A DNA stretch of 42,054 nt, taken from assembly GCA_000824785.1 (NCBI GenBank), contig CCNB01000003.1, positions 366,728 through 408,781 on the forward strand. The letters run 5' to 3'. The position numbers and the translations under genes were made by a program. This DNA is from Mesorhizobium plurifarium. GTDB taxonomy: Bacteria > Pseudomonadota > Alphaproteobacteria > Rhizobiales > Rhizobiaceae. The notes beneath the pieces were generated by a model. That model saw nothing but the letters and a program-made list of their open reading frames with translations, did not search any database and was not told where the DNA came from. Numbering within the stretch: position 1 is the stretch's first letter; every line of letters starts with the position of its first letter. Below, one piece after another: positions 41,099 through 42,054 of this stretch.

Positions 41099-42054
41099 AT
41101 GAGTGATATTGGCGGTGGTGTGCTTCTCGAAGCCACGTCGATTGGTTCCGGCACAGGCAATTACGATTCATTTTTTCGCTTGCAGGCGACGGGTGTCGAG
41201 CAAGGCTTCAACACCGACCAGAACGGCAATGTCCTCGACAACAAGGCCTCCTTCACGCACAGCCTGCAATGGGGCAATCTGCAGCCGATCACCGTCAATG
41301 GCGTCCAATATATCGAGTTCCGGCTGGATCTGAACGAAAACGTCAACGCCAACATCACGCTGACCGACCTCAGGGTCTATATTTCCAATCACGACGCGAC
41401 CCTTACCGACTACAACGCCGGCTTCGCCGGCTTCGTCTCGGTCTTCGACATGGCCGGCACGCAGGTGCTGACGGACTCCAACAGCGGCTCCGGCACGGAT
41501 GACTACCGGGTGCTTGTTCCGGTTAGCTTCTTTGCCGGCGCGACGCCCAGTTCCTACGTCACGCTCTACTCGAGCTTCTCAGGCTCGGATGGCGGCTTCG
41601 AAGAGTGGCGCACCACGACAGTCCCGAGCGTTTCGACCACGCCTGGAATCGCCATCGACAAGCAGACGGTCGACGGCGCGATCTCCGGTGATGGCTTGAA
41701 TGTTCTCGCCGGCGATTCGATCTCCTGGAAGTACACTGTCACCAACACCGGCAATGTGGCGTTGTCGAACGTCGTGGTGACGGACGATCATAACGTGGTC
41801 ATCTCACCGGTGCTCAGCGGCGGGTTCAATGTCGGCGACACCAACCACGACAACAAGCTCGACACGACGGAGACATGGATTTTCACCGGATCCGGTACGG
41901 CGATCTCCGGGAGCTACTCCAATATCGGCACTGTCACGGCTTCAACCGGCACCGGCACGGTAACCGATTCCGATCCTTCGAGTTACTTCGGCGCCAGCCC
42001 GGCGATTACCATCGACAAGGTGACGGTGGACGGCGCGGCATCCGGCGACGATCT
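41099..42054 (+). CDS. Large repeat-containing surface or secreted protein (5' part)
   Basis: The frame opens at ATG 41099 after GGAGG and stays open for 318 codons to the window edge. There is no N-terminal signal peptide (it begins MSDIGGGVLLEATSIGSG). Residues 1-180 form a beta-rich domain with no family I can name. A repeat follows: PGIAIDKQTVDGAISGDG at 41642 recurs as PAITIDKVTVDGAASGDD at 41999, exactly 119 codons later. Each unit resembles DUF11-type Ig-like repeats (SWKYTVTNTGNVALSNVVV) with a calcium-loop-like DTNHDNKLD. Such proteins are often exported by type I secretion through a C-terminal signal, which is outside the window. An adhesin role is inference. Confidence 0.85.
   Translation, partial: MSDIGGGVLLEATSIGSGTGNYDSFFRLQATGVEQGFNTDQNGNVLDNKASFTHSLQWGNLQPITVNGVQYIEFRLDLNENVNANITLTDLRVYISNHDATLTDYNAGFAGFVSVFDMAGTQVLTDSNSGSGTDDYRVLVPVSFFAGATPSSYVTLYSSFSGSDGGFEEWRTTTVPSVSTTPGIAIDKQTVDGAISGDGLNVLAGDSISWKYTVTNTGNVALSNVVVTDDHNVVISPVLSGGFNVGDTNHDNKLDTTETWIFTGSGTAISGSYSNIGTVTASTGTGTVTDSDPSSYFGASPAITIDKVTVDGAASGDD

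Noticed and set aside
1..42054. tRNA, rRNA, CRISPR array, prophage or integrative element
   Set aside because: Reading through the intergenic regions gave no cloverleaf, rRNA segment, regularly spaced repeats, integrase or phage structural gene.

Overview
The window looks like chromosomal DNA of a rhizobial alphaproteobacterium, most likely Mesorhizobium or a close relative. The signs are high GC with strong G/C preference at third codon positions, alphaproteobacterial family pairs (MarR-GNAT fusion, DUF1636 behind a cobalamin riboswitch, class IIA HAD hydrolase next to ribF, rluB overlapping rsmD, paired M16 peptidases followed by a patatin), and rhizobial-type palindromic intergenic repeats. 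The genus is inferred from gene families and repeats, not from a marker comparison. I found no tRNA, rRNA, CRISPR array, integrase or transposase.

Layout. 1-6140: an SDR reductase divergent from a LysR regulator, then a TetR regulator divergent from an MFS transporter - FAD sugar-lactone-type oxidase - D-threonine-aldolase-like PLP enzyme operon, with a perfect 17-bp palindrome in the divergent promoter. 6181-7290: a palindromic repeat, a MarR-GNAT fusion and a terminator. 7295-11128: an AraC/GyrI-type remnant, then a vitamin B12 uptake operon (DUF1636 protein, ATPase, binding protein, permease) behind a promoter with a metalloregulator-like palindrome, a cobalamin riboswitch and a hairpin masking the first ribosome binding site. 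11253-14813: a MarR-emrA-emrB drug-efflux operon with an unexplained, highly structured element between emrA and emrB. 14859-18083: a 2-oxoglutarate dioxygenase, a CAP-domain lipoprotein, a DUF2189 membrane protein and a LysE-type exporter. 18241-22312: two tandem TadG-like von Willebrand factor A proteins without other pilus genes. 22606-25053: HAD hydrolase, ribF and an HdeD-type membrane protein. 25102-28613: a sugar-transfer cluster (GT2, an uncharacterised GT-like protein and a divergent WaaG-like GT4). 28827-40585: MipA/OmpV outer-membrane protein, ileS, a lipoprotein, tadA, rluB-rsmD, an M16 peptidase pair and a patatin phospholipase. 41099-42054: the beginning of a large repeat-containing surface or secreted protein that runs off the window.

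The parts that work together most clearly are: TetR with MFS/oxidase/PLP enzyme; the riboswitch with its ABC importer; MarR with EmrAB; and the M16-M16-patatin chain, which is translationally coupled through overlapping stop and start codons. The least explained items are the RNA-like element at about 13035-13216, the oxidase/PLP-enzyme pair, the double control of the B12 operon, the orphan TadG pair and the partial repeat protein at the right edge.
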